A stretch of 64,000 nt of DNA from Ochrobactrum vermis (GTDB lineage Bacteria; Pseudomonadota; Alphaproteobacteria; Rhizobiales; Rhizobiaceae): contig NZ_PCOC01000002.1 in the NCBI RefSeq assembly GCF_002975205.1, positions 558,001 to 622,000 on the forward strand, read 5' to 3'. The position numbers and the translations under genes were made by a program. Under the pieces are notes generated by a model, which saw nothing but the letters and a program-made list of their open reading frames with translations, was not told where the DNA came from and ran no database searches. This document shows, piece by piece, positions 43,173 to 51,868 of the stretch; the stretch's first letter is position 1; each line of letters begins with the position of its first letter.

Positions 43173-43774
43173 CCATGGCTCATAAAATGATCCGGTGTGG
43201 TTCGGCAGTGGTGCTGTTTCTGGCGGCCTCTGTTCCGGCCATTGCACAGCAGGCGGCGACGCCTGCTCCAGCGCCCGCCGAGGCGTCTGCGGCACAGCAA
43301 CTCGCTTCTTCGCCGCCGCTCGGCAATCTCGATGAGATCCGCAAGTTCTGCGGCAATATCGATGATCAGGCCGCAGATGCCCGCTATGCGTTGCAGGCCA
43401 AGCAGTTGACCGAGCTGAAGGCCGATGTCGAGGACCGGATGCGTGCGCTTGAAGAAAAGCGCCGGGAATATGAAATGTGGCTGAAGCGCCGTGACGAGTT
43501 CGTCAGCAAGGCACAGGATTCGCTTGTCGACATCATCTCGAAAATGAAGCCGGACGCCGCGGCGGCGCAGATGGCGCTGATCGGCGACGAAGCGGCAGCG
43601 GCTTTGATCCTCAAGCTCAATCCACGCGTATCCAGCATCATCCTCAATGAAATGCCGCCGGAAAAGGCGGCCAAGCTGGCGCGCGTCATCGTCGGTTCGC
43701 AGCGCACGGCGACCACGCCGCAGCCTGTCAGGGATCAGCGCGCCGCGGCGCAGTCCGGGAATACGGTTCAATGA
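43169..43774 (+). CDS. motE: MotE, periplasmic chaperone for MotC
   Basis: The 201-residue protein has a signal peptide (to about residue 26), a coiled coil (about 65-115, with TELKADVEDRMRALEEKRRE) and a MgtE-N-like domain with LGDEA-type helix repeats and LNPRVSSIILNEMPPEKAAKLA. This is the MotE layout known from Sinorhizobium, where it stabilises MotC. It overlaps the ends of flgI and flgH by four bases on each side. Confidence 0.88.
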   Translation: MTMAHKMIRCGSAVVLFLAASVPAIAQQAATPAPAPAEASAAQQLASSPPLGNLDEIRKFCGNIDDQAADARYALQAKQLTELKADVEDRMRALEEKRREYEMWLKRRDEFVSKAQDSLVDIISKMKPDAAAAQMALIGDEAAAALILKLNPRVSSIILNEMPPEKAAKLARVIVGSQRTATTPQPVRDQRAAAQSGNTVQ

Positions 43775-44499
43775 AAAACAGCATGAACAAAGCGACTCTT
43801 GCAGCAACGACACTCATTCTACTGGCGGGTTGTGCGACCAAGCCGGAGGAAATCGGCCGGGCACCCGACCTGTCACCGGTCGCGGCTCATCTCGGTATGC
43901 AGAACAATCCGCAGTTCAACGGCTATCCGGCGCGTCCGAGCAAGGCGTCCTATTCGCTCTGGGATCAGCGTTCGACCAATTTCTTCAAGGACCCGCGCGC
44001 GGCCACGCCGGGCGATGTCCTGACCGTCATCATTTCCATCAATGATCGCGCCAATCTGGACAACAAGACGGATCGCGAGCGCGTGTCGAAGGGCATCTAC
44101 GGTGCGGGCGGTTCATTCGCAACAAGCAGCAGCACCGGTGCTGGCGCTGGCGGTGACATGGACGCATCGGTTAACACGCATTCCGACAGCAAGTCGAAGG
44201 GCAAAGGCACCATCGAACGCAGCGAAGATATCCGTCTGCAGGTTGCGGCCATTGTCACCGATACACTGCCCAATGGAAACATGATCATCCGTGGATCGCA
44301 AGAAGTGCGCGTCAATAATGAGCTGCGCGTGCTGAATGTCGCCGGTGTCGTGCGTCCGCGCGATATTTCCGGCAGTAACACGATTTCCTACGACAAGATT
44401 GCCGAGGCCCGCATTTCCTATGGCGGTCGCGGTCGTTTGAGCGAGATTCAGCAGCCGCCTTACGGCCAGCAGATTCTCGATCAGGTTTCTCCTTTCTAG
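43771..44499 (+). CDS. flgH: flagellar L-ring lipoprotein FlgH
   Basis: The 242-residue outer-membrane ring protein has a lipoprotein signal with lipobox LLAGC (Cys21), the conserved SLWDQRSTNFFKDPRA and PGDVLTVIISINDRANLDNKT, and a C-terminal IAEARISYGGRGRLSEIQQP. Its start overlaps motE, and it is followed closely by fliL. Confidence 0.95.
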   Translation: MKNSMNKATLAATTLILLAGCATKPEEIGRAPDLSPVAAHLGMQNNPQFNGYPARPSKASYSLWDQRSTNFFKDPRAATPGDVLTVIISINDRANLDNKTDRERVSKGIYGAGGSFATSSSTGAGAGGDMDASVNTHSDSKSKGKGTIERSEDIRLQVAAIVTDTLPNGNMIIRGSQEVRVNNELRVLNVAGVVRPRDISGSNTISYDKIAEARISYGGRGRLSEIQQPPYGQQILDQVSPF

Positions 44500-44509
44500 G
44501 TTGGCTGGC

Positions 44510-45004
44510 ATGAGCGATACGACGGCAACGGAAAAGGATGGCAAGGCGAAGAGTTCCTTGACGGGGTTGCTTACGGCTGTCGCTGTCCTGACCGTCATCG
44601 CTGGCGGCGGCGGCTGGTATCTGGGCGGTATGATTTCCGCCGATCAGCTGGTATCGGCCAAGCCTTCCGGCAAGGAAGACAAGCCGAAACGCGGCGATTT
44701 CGAATCGCGCGCCATCGGCACTGTCGTGCCCTTGCAGCCGATCATCACCAATCTCGGCATCCCGCAGAATACATGGGTGCGCCTTGAAGCTTCACTGGTG
44801 GCAAAGCCGGGGCATGAAATTCCGGCGGCGATGGCGGCAAGCGTCGGCGACGATTTCCTGAGCTTCCTGCGCAGCGTCAACCTCATGCAATTGCAAGGCG
44901 CGGCCGGGCTTGCCTATCTGCGTTCCGATCTCGAAGAACGTGCGCGCCTGCGTTCGGAAGGTGCGGTTGATCGCATCTTCATCTCGGCGCTGGTAGTGGA
45001 ATGA
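44510..45004 (+). CDS. fliL: flagellar basal body-associated protein FliL
   Basis: The 164-residue inner-membrane protein has one helix (about residues 19-40) and a periplasmic domain with VPLQPIITNLGIPQNTWVRL and DFLSFLRSVNLMQLQGAAGL. It supports stator function. ATG 44510 is preferred to a TTG three codons earlier. Its stop overlaps the fliP start. Confidence 0.92.
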   Translation: MSDTTATEKDGKAKSSLTGLLTAVAVLTVIAGGGGWYLGGMISADQLVSAKPSGKEDKPKRGDFESRAIGTVVPLQPIITNLGIPQNTWVRLEASLVAKPGHEIPAAMAASVGDDFLSFLRSVNLMQLQGAAGLAYLRSDLEERARLRSEGAVDRIFISALVVE

Positions 45005-45741
45005 AGAAAACTTTTGGCCTTGGCGTCGTCCTGACGCTCGTTCTCACCGTCTCCGCACAGGCGCAGCAGGCGCTGACGCTCGACAATCTGCTGCCTGCGG
45101 GAAGCGGGGCTGCGAGCGGCCAGATCGTGCAGTTGTTCGGGCTTCTGACGGTGCTCTCCATTGCGCCGGGCCTGCTCATCATGGTGACGAGCTTCACACG
45201 TTTCGCCATCGCCTTTTCGCTTTTGCGGTCGGGGCTCGGCCTCCAGACCGCGCCCGCCAGCATGGTGATGATCTCGCTCGCTTTATTCATGACGTTCTAT
45301 GTCATGGCGCCTGCCTTTGACCGGGCCTGGAACAATGGCGTGCAGCCTCTCATGCGCAATGAAATCACGCAGCAGGCCGCCTTCACCGAAATTTCGCAGC
45401 CTTTCCGTGAGTTCATGATGGGTCAGGTGCGCGACAAGGACCTTCGTCTGTTCGAAGACCTCGCCGATCCATCCTTCCGTACCGGCGATGATGGCATTGT
45501 TGATTTCCGCGTGCTGGTTCCAGCCTTCATGATTTCGGAACTGCGGCGCGGTTTTGAAATCGGCTTCCTGATCGTGCTGCCATTTCTGGTGATCGATCTC
45601 GTCGTCGCGACGCTGACCATGTCCATGGGTATGATGATGCTGCCGCCGACGGTGATCTCGCTACCCTTCAAGATTCTGTTCTTCGTGCTGATCGACGGCT
45701 GGAATATTCTGGTAGGAAGCCTCATACGCTCCTTCTCTTGA
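45001..45741 (+). CDS. fliP: flagellar export gate protein FliP
   Basis: The 246-residue export-pore protein has a signal-like first segment and four helices. Conserved motifs are LLTVLSIAPGLLIMVTSFTR, FAIAFSLLRSGLGLQTAPAS and MSMGMMMLPPTVISLPFKIL. It ends the flgB-fliP operon. fliQ and fliR, its partners, lie about 15 kb downstream. Confidence 0.96.
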   Translation: MKKTFGLGVVLTLVLTVSAQAQQALTLDNLLPAGSGAASGQIVQLFGLLTVLSIAPGLLIMVTSFTRFAIAFSLLRSGLGLQTAPASMVMISLALFMTFYVMAPAFDRAWNNGVQPLMRNEITQQAAFTEISQPFREFMMGQVRDKDLRLFEDLADPSFRTGDDGIVDFRVLVPAFMISELRRGFEIGFLIVLPFLVIDLVVATLTMSMGMMMLPPTVISLPFKILFFVLIDGWNILVGSLIRSFS

Positions 45742-45971
45742 CCCATTTTGGTACGCTTCGGATTGCGCAAGCCAGAATTCTGAGTGAGAATCTGCAAATC
45801 CGTTAAATTTCGACCGAATAAATTAGCCTTTATTTAATGTTTGGGTTCTAACTGTCGGCTCATGGTGGGTTCCGCGCGTAACGCGGTAACAGGCATGATG
45901 CCGCTCCACCATGCCGGTAATTTCAAATCCGGCCTGTCCCTCGTATTGTTTTTCCCAAGGGGCAAAATACC
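45742..45971 (+). promoter_or_regulatory. fliC promoter and structured 5' leader
   Basis: CATGGTGG (45861-45868) pairs with CCACCATG (45906-45913). Inside are two smaller hairpins: CCGCG/CGCGG (45872-45876/45882-45886) and GGCA/TGCC (45892-45895/45899-45902). Together they can form a branched, multi-way junction ending 58 bases before the flagellin ATG. The 3' part holds the AAGGGG ribosome site (45957-45962). FlbT acts on flagellin mRNA leaders in related bacteria, so this may be its target; that is inference. Confidence 0.6.
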
Positions 45972-46772
45972 ATGGCAAGTCTTCTTACCAACGCTTCTGC
46001 GATGACTGCACTGCAGACCCTGTCGCAGACCAACAAGAATCTCGCAACCACCCAGAACCGTATTGCCACCGGCGAACGCGTTTCGACCGCAGCCGACAAC
46101 GCAGCTTACTGGTCGATTGCAACCAGCATGCGCGGCCAGAGCGCCACGCTCAGCGCCGCTCAGGACACGCTCGGCGTTGGCAAAGCCGTTGTCGATACGG
46201 CTGTTACCGGTCTGGAAGAAGCGATCAAGCTTGGCACGCAGATTCAGGCGAAGCTGGCAACCCTCGGCACGCCGGGCGTTGATGACGCTATCGTCAATGC
46301 TGACGTTGCACAGCTCTCCGCACAGATCGTCGACATCGCGAAGTCGGCTTCGTTCGAAGGCATCAACCTGCTGAAGTCGGGCGGTGCGGACGTGACCATC
46401 ACCACCGGCTATACCTCGGTGGCTGGCGGCGGTACGGCTGCCCTGAACACGCTCGACGTCTCCGCATACGATCTTGAAGCCGACTATACCACGGCTCCGG
46501 CCGATGCGATGGCAGCCGAAGCTCTGGTCGTCAAGATGCGCGATGCCGCTTCAACCCTCGGTGCTGCTGCAACCCGTATCGACTCGCAGTCGTCGTTCAA
46601 TGGCAAGTTGATCGATGCTATCGACCGCGGCATTGGCCAGCTCGTCGATGCCGACATGAATGCTGAATCGGCTCGCCTTTCGGCTCTCCAGACCCAGCAG
46701 CAGCTCGGCGTTCAGGCGCTTTCGATTGCCAATTCGAGCACGCAGGTCATCCTGTCGCTGTTCCGCGGCTAA
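45972..46772 (+). CDS. fliC: flagellin
   Basis: This 266-residue flagellin is short, about half the size of enteric FliC, with the conserved D0/D1 ends (LTNASAMTALQTLSQTNKNL and ERVSTAADNAAYWSIATSM at the N-terminus; LSIANSSTQVILSLFRG at the C-terminus) and only a small variable core. The size fits rhizobial and Brucella flagellins. It is exported through the flagellum without a signal peptide. It stands alone between fliP and fliF, with its own structured leader and a terminator hairpin, consistent with high, late expression. Only this flagellin gene is in the window. Confidence 0.95.
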   Translation: MASLLTNASAMTALQTLSQTNKNLATTQNRIATGERVSTAADNAAYWSIATSMRGQSATLSAAQDTLGVGKAVVDTAVTGLEEAIKLGTQIQAKLATLGTPGVDDAIVNADVAQLSAQIVDIAKSASFEGINLLKSGGADVTITTGYTSVAGGGTAALNTLDVSAYDLEADYTTAPADAMAAEALVVKMRDAASTLGAAATRIDSQSSFNGKLIDAIDRGIGQLVDADMNAESARLSALQTQQQLGVQALSIANSSTQVILSLFRG

Positions 46773-46882
46773 TCTGAGTAAACAGCAAGGGCGCCGGGTT
46801 GCTGGCGCTCGCGAGTTCTCAGGCAAATCAGGGGTTCGCATCCGAACCGACCTGATCGGATCGGATGTCTTTGGGCGGAAAA

Positions 46883-46910
46883 TGGGGCGCGGGATTTATT
46901 CCGCGCCCCA
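46883..46910 (+). terminator. candidate terminator of fliC
   Basis: TGGGGCGCGG (46883-46892) pairs with CCGCGCCCCA (46901-46910) around an eight-base AT loop, followed by ATTCTTT. It lies 111 bases after the flagellin stop and before fliF. The T-run is weak, so it may be partly a transcript stabiliser. Confidence 0.65.
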
Positions 46911-47002
46911 ATTCTTTGCGCTCATTTCCAGTTTCCGGGAGCACCTGCTTCATCAGCCGCCACTTTCGCGCAAGCTTCGCGGGCTAGTTTGCATCCATCA
47001 TT
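46911..47002 (+). promoter_or_regulatory. fliF upstream region
   Basis: The short gap between the fliC terminator and fliF must hold the fliF promoter. In Brucella the fliF promoter is a direct target of FtcR, encoded about 5 kb downstream here. I see no recognisable direct repeat to name as the FtcR site. Confidence 0.35.
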
Positions 47003-48742
47003 ATGGCGGTGGTGTGGATGCAGCAGAATTTTCAGCAATTGATCGAACAGCTCAAGGCTACGCTCGGCAAGCTCGGCGCGCGAAAACTCATCGCGCTCGG
47101 ACTTGTGGGCGCGGCACTCATGGGCGCGATCCTTTATACGAGCATCTATCTGAGCCGCCCTTCCTACGAGACGCTCTATGTGGGTCTTTCGCGCGACGAC
47201 GTGAACCGCATGGGCCTTGCGCTCGGTGAAGCTGGCATTCCTTTCGATGTGAAAGCCGATGGCTCGTCCATCCTCGTGCCCATCGGCAAAGCTGAAAATG
47301 CCCGCATGTATCTGGCCGAAAAGGGCCTGCCGACCTCGAACAATGCCGGTTATGAGCTGTTCGACAATATGGGGTCGCTCGGCCTCACCTCGTTCATGCA
47401 AGAAATTACCCGTGTGCGAGCGCTCGAAGGCGAAATCGCCCGCACCATCCAGGCCATTCGTGGTGTGAAAGCCGCTCGTGTCCACATCGTTCTGGCGGAA
47501 AAGGGTTCTTTCCGTCGTGGCGATCAGAAGCCCTCAGCCTCGGTCGTCATCCGCGCCGAAGGCAGTTTTTCTGCTGAATCCGCCCAATCCATCAGACAGT
47601 TGGTCGCCGCCGCCGTTCCATCGCTCGATGCTTCCGCCGTTACCGTTCTCGACACCAACGGTCGTCTGCTGGCATCGGCCGGCGAAGCAGCCAATGGCGC
47701 AGCCCTCATGACGGCTTCGCTGGAACAGCAGGTTGCGGGCAATGTGGATGACAGCATCCGCAAAGCGCTGGCGCCTTATCTCGGCATGGGACATTTCCAA
47801 ACCAGCGTTCAGGCCGTACTCGATACGGACCGCCGCCAGATCAACGAGACGACCTACGACCCTGAATCCCGCGTCGAGCGTTCGGTGCGTGTTGTCCGTG
47901 AAAGCGGCGATTCCCGCAACAATCGCAACGACAATGCAACTGGCGTGGAACAGAACATCCCGCAGGAAGAAATCCAGAACCGGAACGGTGAAAGTTCGAC
48001 AGAAAAGACCGATCGCCGCGAGGAACTGACCAATTACGAAATGAACAGCAAGACGGTTTCCACCGTCAGCGACGGCTATGCCGTCAAGCGGCTGTCCATT
48101 GCCGTGGTCATCGATCAGGCGCGGCTTCTGGAAACTGCGGGAACCACGCCGCCGCCAGCCAATTTTGTCGATCAGCAGATCACCAAGATCCGCGATCTCG
48201 TTGCAACCGCAGCCGGTCTCAATGCGGATCGCGGCGACGTCATCAACGTGACGGCGGTGAACTTCCTCGATCCTGCTGGTGCCGATATGGAACCGGTCTC
48301 CACGCCATGGACCGATACGGTGCTTCGCCAGAGCGGCTCCTATGTCAATGCGCTCGCCATTCTTGCAGCCGTTGGTCTCCTGATCTGGTTCGGTCTGCGC
48401 CCGCTGCTGCGTGACCAGAATGCCAAGCCTGCAGGCACGGCAGTGGCTGTCCGCGAGACCAGTGAAGTGGCAATGCCGAATTTCGTCGGTGGCGAAGCGG
48501 CAGGTGACGGCGTGCAGGCCGTCATTGGCGGACCCGAGGCCTATGCCGACCAGATGAAGACGAGCCTCAGCGATCTTCGCCAGCGCATGCGCATGCCCGC
48601 AAAGCTGCGTCTGGAACAGATGATCGACATGGATGAGGAGCGCGTTGCCGCCGTTCTCAAGCAGTGGATCCATGAAACCGCCGCCAGCCGCGAGACGCAG
48701 CCAGTAAAGGCGTCGGTGATGCCGGAGCGTGAGGCGGCCTGA
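47003..48742 (+). CDS. fliF: flagellar MS-ring protein FliF
   Basis: The 579-residue MS-ring protein has two membrane helices (about residues 29-50 and 447-466) with a large periplasmic part including ring-building motifs (LSRDDVNRMGLALGEAGIPF and GLPTSNNAGYELFDNM), and a C-terminal FliG-binding tail (LRLEQMIDMDEERVAAVLKQW, divided here at residue borders). ATG 47003 is used; ATG 47018 is an alternative that removes five residues. It heads the fliF-motB-motC-fliK operon. Confidence 0.93.
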   Translation: MAVVWMQQNFQQLIEQLKATLGKLGARKLIALGLVGAALMGAILYTSIYLSRPSYETLYVGLSRDDVNRMGLALGEAGIPFDVKADGSSILVPIGKAENARMYLAEKGLPTSNNAGYELFDNMGSLGLTSFMQEITRVRALEGEIARTIQAIRGVKAARVHIVLAEKGSFRRGDQKPSASVVIRAEGSFSAESAQSIRQLVAAAVPSLDASAVTVLDTNGRLLASAGEAANGAALMTASLEQQVAGNVDDSIRKALAPYLGMGHFQTSVQAVLDTDRRQINETTYDPESRVERSVRVVRESGDSRNNRNDNATGVEQNIPQEEIQNRNGESSTEKTDRREELTNYEMNSKTVSTVSDGYAVKRLSIAVVIDQARLLETAGTTPPPANFVDQQITKIRDLVATAAGLNADRGDVINVTAVNFLDPAGADMEPVSTPWTDTVLRQSGSYVNALAILAAVGLLIWFGLRPLLRDQNAKPAGTAVAVRETSEVAMPNFVGGEAAGDGVQAVIGGPEAYADQMKTSLSDLRQRMRMPAKLRLEQMIDMDEERVAAVLKQWIHETAASRETQPVKASVMPEREAA

Positions 48743-48744
48743 CG

Positions 48745-49452
48745 ATGAGCGCGCTTTCCCTCAGCCGTTATCTTCCCGATTTTTCGACCCATCATATCGA
48801 GGATGAGGCGGTCGAGATCATTGCTGCTCCGGCGCCGCAGAAGCCGCTGAAACAAACGCCCGTTGCGCAAACAGGCAGTGATGCACCGAAACGTCCTGCC
48901 ACGGCCGAAAAAGCTGCCGCTGTCGAGCAGGCGGAAGTCGCTGCTGTTATCGCCGCCGAGGAAGAAAAGCGGGTGGCTTTCGAAGCAGGGCGCGAGGATG
49001 GCCACAGGGAGGCTCAAGCGCTTTACGAGGCTGAGAGGGCACGGCTTGTCCGCGAGCACGAGACCGAGATCGAAACGTTGCGCGCTACCTTCTCGCGCGA
49101 GCAGGCCCTGTTGCTGGCAGGCAGCCTGACCGACGCGTTGACCGCACTTGAACGAAATTTCTCCGCCCAGATTGCTGAAATCCTGATGCCTTTGCTGGCA
49201 GAAAAAATGGAACGTGAGGCAGTCGCGGAATTCGCACGGCGCATTGCAGCGCTGGCGCTCGATGGCGAAGCACCGGAAATCTCCGGTCCTGCGCGATTGA
49301 TTGCGCCGCTGCACGATCATGCGCCCTTGCTTCCGTCAGGCTGCCGGTTTTCGGAAACCGGTGCGGACGAACTTTCCTTTTCCTTTGGCGACCGAATGCT
49401 TGAAACACGCATCGCGCCGCTTCTTGAAGAATTGAAGGCTGCGGTTCAATGA
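48745..49452 (+). CDS. FliH-like protein, candidate export-ATPase regulator
   Basis: The 235-residue soluble protein has an Ala/Pro-rich N-terminal part and a long helical/coiled-coil stretch (about residues 60-125) with AFEAGREDGHREAQALYEAE, a pattern common in FliH. A C-terminal mixed domain (about 150-235) contains LLPSGCRFSETGADELSFSF. It lies two bases after fliF and its stop overlaps motB. FliH, the partner of FliI, is otherwise missing here, so I infer it fills that slot. The homology is weak and needs structure-based testing. Confidence 0.6.
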   Translation: MSALSLSRYLPDFSTHHIEDEAVEIIAAPAPQKPLKQTPVAQTGSDAPKRPATAEKAAAVEQAEVAAVIAAEEEKRVAFEAGREDGHREAQALYEAERARLVREHETEIETLRATFSREQALLLAGSLTDALTALERNFSAQIAEILMPLLAEKMEREAVAEFARRIAALALDGEAPEISGPARLIAPLHDHAPLLPSGCRFSETGADELSFSFGDRMLETRIAPLLEELKAAVQ

Positions 49453-50564
49453 ACATCGATCCCGAAACCAAGCGTGAGATCATCATTGTTCGCCGCGGCG
49501 GGCATGATGATCATGACAGCCATCATGGTGGCGTGTGGAAAATCGCCTATGCCGACTTCATGACCGCGATGATGGCCTTCTTCCTCGTCATGTGGCTCAT
49601 CAATGCCGCCAATGAGGAAACCAAGGCGGCGGTTGCAAGCTATTTCAATCCCGTCAAGCTGATGGATCGGCATTCAAGCCCCAAAGGCGTGCAGGATGTC
49701 GAGGAAAGAGACGGCAAGGTTCGCTATGAAAGCGACCAGAAGGTCGAAAACAGCACCAGGGTCATCAACGATACGACAGTTGCGCCGCCAAGCGATCAGG
49801 AAGAGCGCCAGCTTTTCCGCGAGCCCTATGCTGTCCTGTCGGAACTTGCCCATGAAACCGGTGTTCTGCAGAACCAGTCGGCCGAGGGTGATGGCGGCAC
49901 ATCGCAATCCGGTCCGGCAACGGGTGCCGAGGGTGGCGAAGCCTATCGGGATCCGTTCAGCCCGGATTACTGGTCGAGCAAGGCCGTCGAAGACCTGACC
50001 CCGCCCGATGCAGCACCTGCCGCTCCACCCAAGCCGGAAGCAGCCCAGCCGAAGCCGGAGGAGGCCGCAAAGACTGCTGAAACGCAGGAACAATTCATTG
50101 CCGATCTGAAAAAGGCGGCTGAGGGCGAAACCGCGAAAGAAGGCACACAGGCAAAGAATGCCGAGCCTATGCCCGATGTAACGGTTGTGCCGGTCGACGG
50201 TGGTGTGATGATCCAGCTCACCGACAAGATCGATTACGGCATGTTCACCATCGGCTCGGCCAAGCCGGATGCGCGCGTGGTGCAGATGCTGGAGCGTATC
50301 GCGCAGGTGATTTCCCGCCAGCCGGGCGAAGTCATCATCAGCGGACATACGGATGCGCGCCCGTTCAAGAGCGCGACCTATGACAATTGGCGCCTGTCCT
50401 CGGCGCGTGCGCAGATGGCGTATTACATGCTGGTTCGCGGTGGGCTTGATGAAAAGCGGGTGCTGCGTGTGGAGGGTTATGCCGACCGTCAGCCGAAGAA
50501 CGCCAACGATCCGAATGCGGCTGAAAACCGCCGCATCGATATTTTCCTCAAGTCCGCTCCATGA
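49449..50564 (+). CDS. motB: flagellar stator protein MotB
   Basis: The 371-residue stator subunit has one N-terminal helix with the proton-binding Asp (D36 in YADFMTAMMAFFLVMWLI), a long acidic/Pro-rich linker (about 70-240) and a C-terminal OmpA-like peptidoglycan-binding domain with GHTDARPF and LSSARAQMAYYML. The linker is longer than in enteric MotB, as in rhizobia where MotC binds it. It overlaps the FliH-like and motC genes. Confidence 0.95.
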   Translation: MNIDPETKREIIIVRRGGHDDHDSHHGGVWKIAYADFMTAMMAFFLVMWLINAANEETKAAVASYFNPVKLMDRHSSPKGVQDVEERDGKVRYESDQKVENSTRVINDTTVAPPSDQEERQLFREPYAVLSELAHETGVLQNQSAEGDGGTSQSGPATGAEGGEAYRDPFSPDYWSSKAVEDLTPPDAAPAAPPKPEAAQPKPEEAAKTAETQEQFIADLKKAAEGETAKEGTQAKNAEPMPDVTVVPVDGGVMIQLTDKIDYGMFTIGSAKPDARVVQMLERIAQVISRQPGEVIISGHTDARPFKSATYDNWRLSSARAQMAYYMLVRGGLDEKRVLRVEGYADRQPKNANDPNAAENRRIDIFLKSAP

Positions 50565-51868
50565 AACAGCTTGCCATGCGTTCCTTGCTGGCATGTGTTG
50601 CAGGCTTCTCCCTGGCGGGAGCGGCTTATCCGGCCCTTGCGCAAACGCAGACACTGGCTGACACCCGCGCGCTACCGGTGCTGGAGCCCTACAAACTCGT
50701 GCGTTCGCTGCGCATGTTGCAGGATCAGGTTGTCGCCGGAAAGCCGGAAGCGGTGGTGATGCTCAACAAGCTTCTGGGCTTCGTCAGCGCGGATATGGGG
50801 CGGGCGCAAGGTGACGTCTGGAACAACCCGGAGAACGTCTATGCGGCGATCATCTATCTCTTCAATGGCGGCAATCCTGAAGCAGTGCGCAAGGTGCTTG
50901 CCGATCTGAAGACGGATGCTGTGCCGCCGGAACTGGTCAAGGGCGCATTGGCCTATGCTTCCGGCCAGACGATTGAAGTGGTGAAGCTTTTTTCGGTTCC
51001 GCTGTCATCCGATGTTCCTGCGGAACTGAAGGCATCCATTGTCCTTGTAACGGCCAGCCAGATGACCGCCTTCGATCCCGCGACGGCCTTGATGCGGCTC
51101 GATCAGGTGCGGCTCGATGCGCCGGGCACGTTGTTCGAGGAAGCTGCAATCCGTCGTTCGATGCCGATTGCAGCCAAACTCGGCGATGCCGACAAGATCA
51201 GGCTCCTGTCGCGAAACTATCTCCAGCGCTTTCCCCGTTCGCCCTATATGCGCGATTTCATGGCGCAATTTGTCGATGCTGCGGTGAAACTCAACGACCG
51301 TATCGGCAATCCGGAGCTGGCAAAGCTGATCGGCTCGGCTGATCCTGTCATGCAATACTCGCTCTATCTGCAGATCGCGCGCGGTGCGCTTGTCGATGGT
51401 CAGACGGAGCGGGCGCGGTTCATGTCGGCAGAGGCGAAAAAGCTTGCCGACAGACTGAAAGCCGATCCCACCCGCGCCAATCTCTACGCGGCGGCAAGCG
51501 ATGTGGCTTCGGATTCGGCGGGCAGTGCGCTTCGCGAACTGTCGCAGATTTCACCCGACAAATTGCAGGAGCGGGACCGGAAATTGCTGAAAGCGGCCGA
51601 AGCTGTCGGCACGGTGGTAACCCGCACGCCAGACGCATTGCCGCCTGCAAAGCCGGCCCTCACCGAACAGGACGTGCCGTCGATGGCGGTGGCGGATTCG
51701 CAGGAACATCAGGCGGCAAAACCGGTACCGAATGCGGTCCCTAGCCCTGTGGCTGTCCGCCTGAAGCCGGTCAAGAACCAGCCGGAAGACGATTTGCAGA
51801 AGACGATGGAAGATGCGCGGCGCAAGCTTGCCGAGATCGATGCTTTGCTAGGAAAGACCGTTCAATGA
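50561..51868 (+). CDS. motC: periplasmic motility protein MotC
   Basis: The 435-residue protein has a signal peptide (to about residue 27, PALAQ), a helical middle region with FRKVLADL-like and tetratricopeptide-like repeats, and a C-terminal coiled coil (DLQKTMEDARRKLAEIDAL). It matches MotC of Sinorhizobium, which binds MotB in the periplasm and is essential for rotation. It overlaps motB and fliK by four bases each. Confidence 0.9.
   Translation: MKQLAMRSLLACVAGFSLAGAAYPALAQTQTLADTRALPVLEPYKLVRSLRMLQDQVVAGKPEAVVMLNKLLGFVSADMGRAQGDVWNNPENVYAAIIYLFNGGNPEAVRKVLADLKTDAVPPELVKGALAYASGQTIEVVKLFSVPLSSDVPAELKASIVLVTASQMTAFDPATALMRLDQVRLDAPGTLFEEAAIRRSMPIAAKLGDADKIRLLSRNYLQRFPRSPYMRDFMAQFVDAAVKLNDRIGNPELAKLIGSADPVMQYSLYLQIARGALVDGQTERARFMSAEAKKLADRLKADPTRANLYAAASDVASDSAGSALRELSQISPDKLQERDRKLLKAAEAVGTVVTRTPDALPPAKPALTEQDVPSMAVADSQEHQAAKPVPNAVPSPVAVRLKPVKNQPEDDLQKTMEDARRKLAEIDALLGKTVQ

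Noticed and set aside
47534..48673. Leftward open frame of 379 codons opposite fliF
   Set aside because: FliF is complete; the antisense frame is Arg/His/Gly-rich without a ribosome site.
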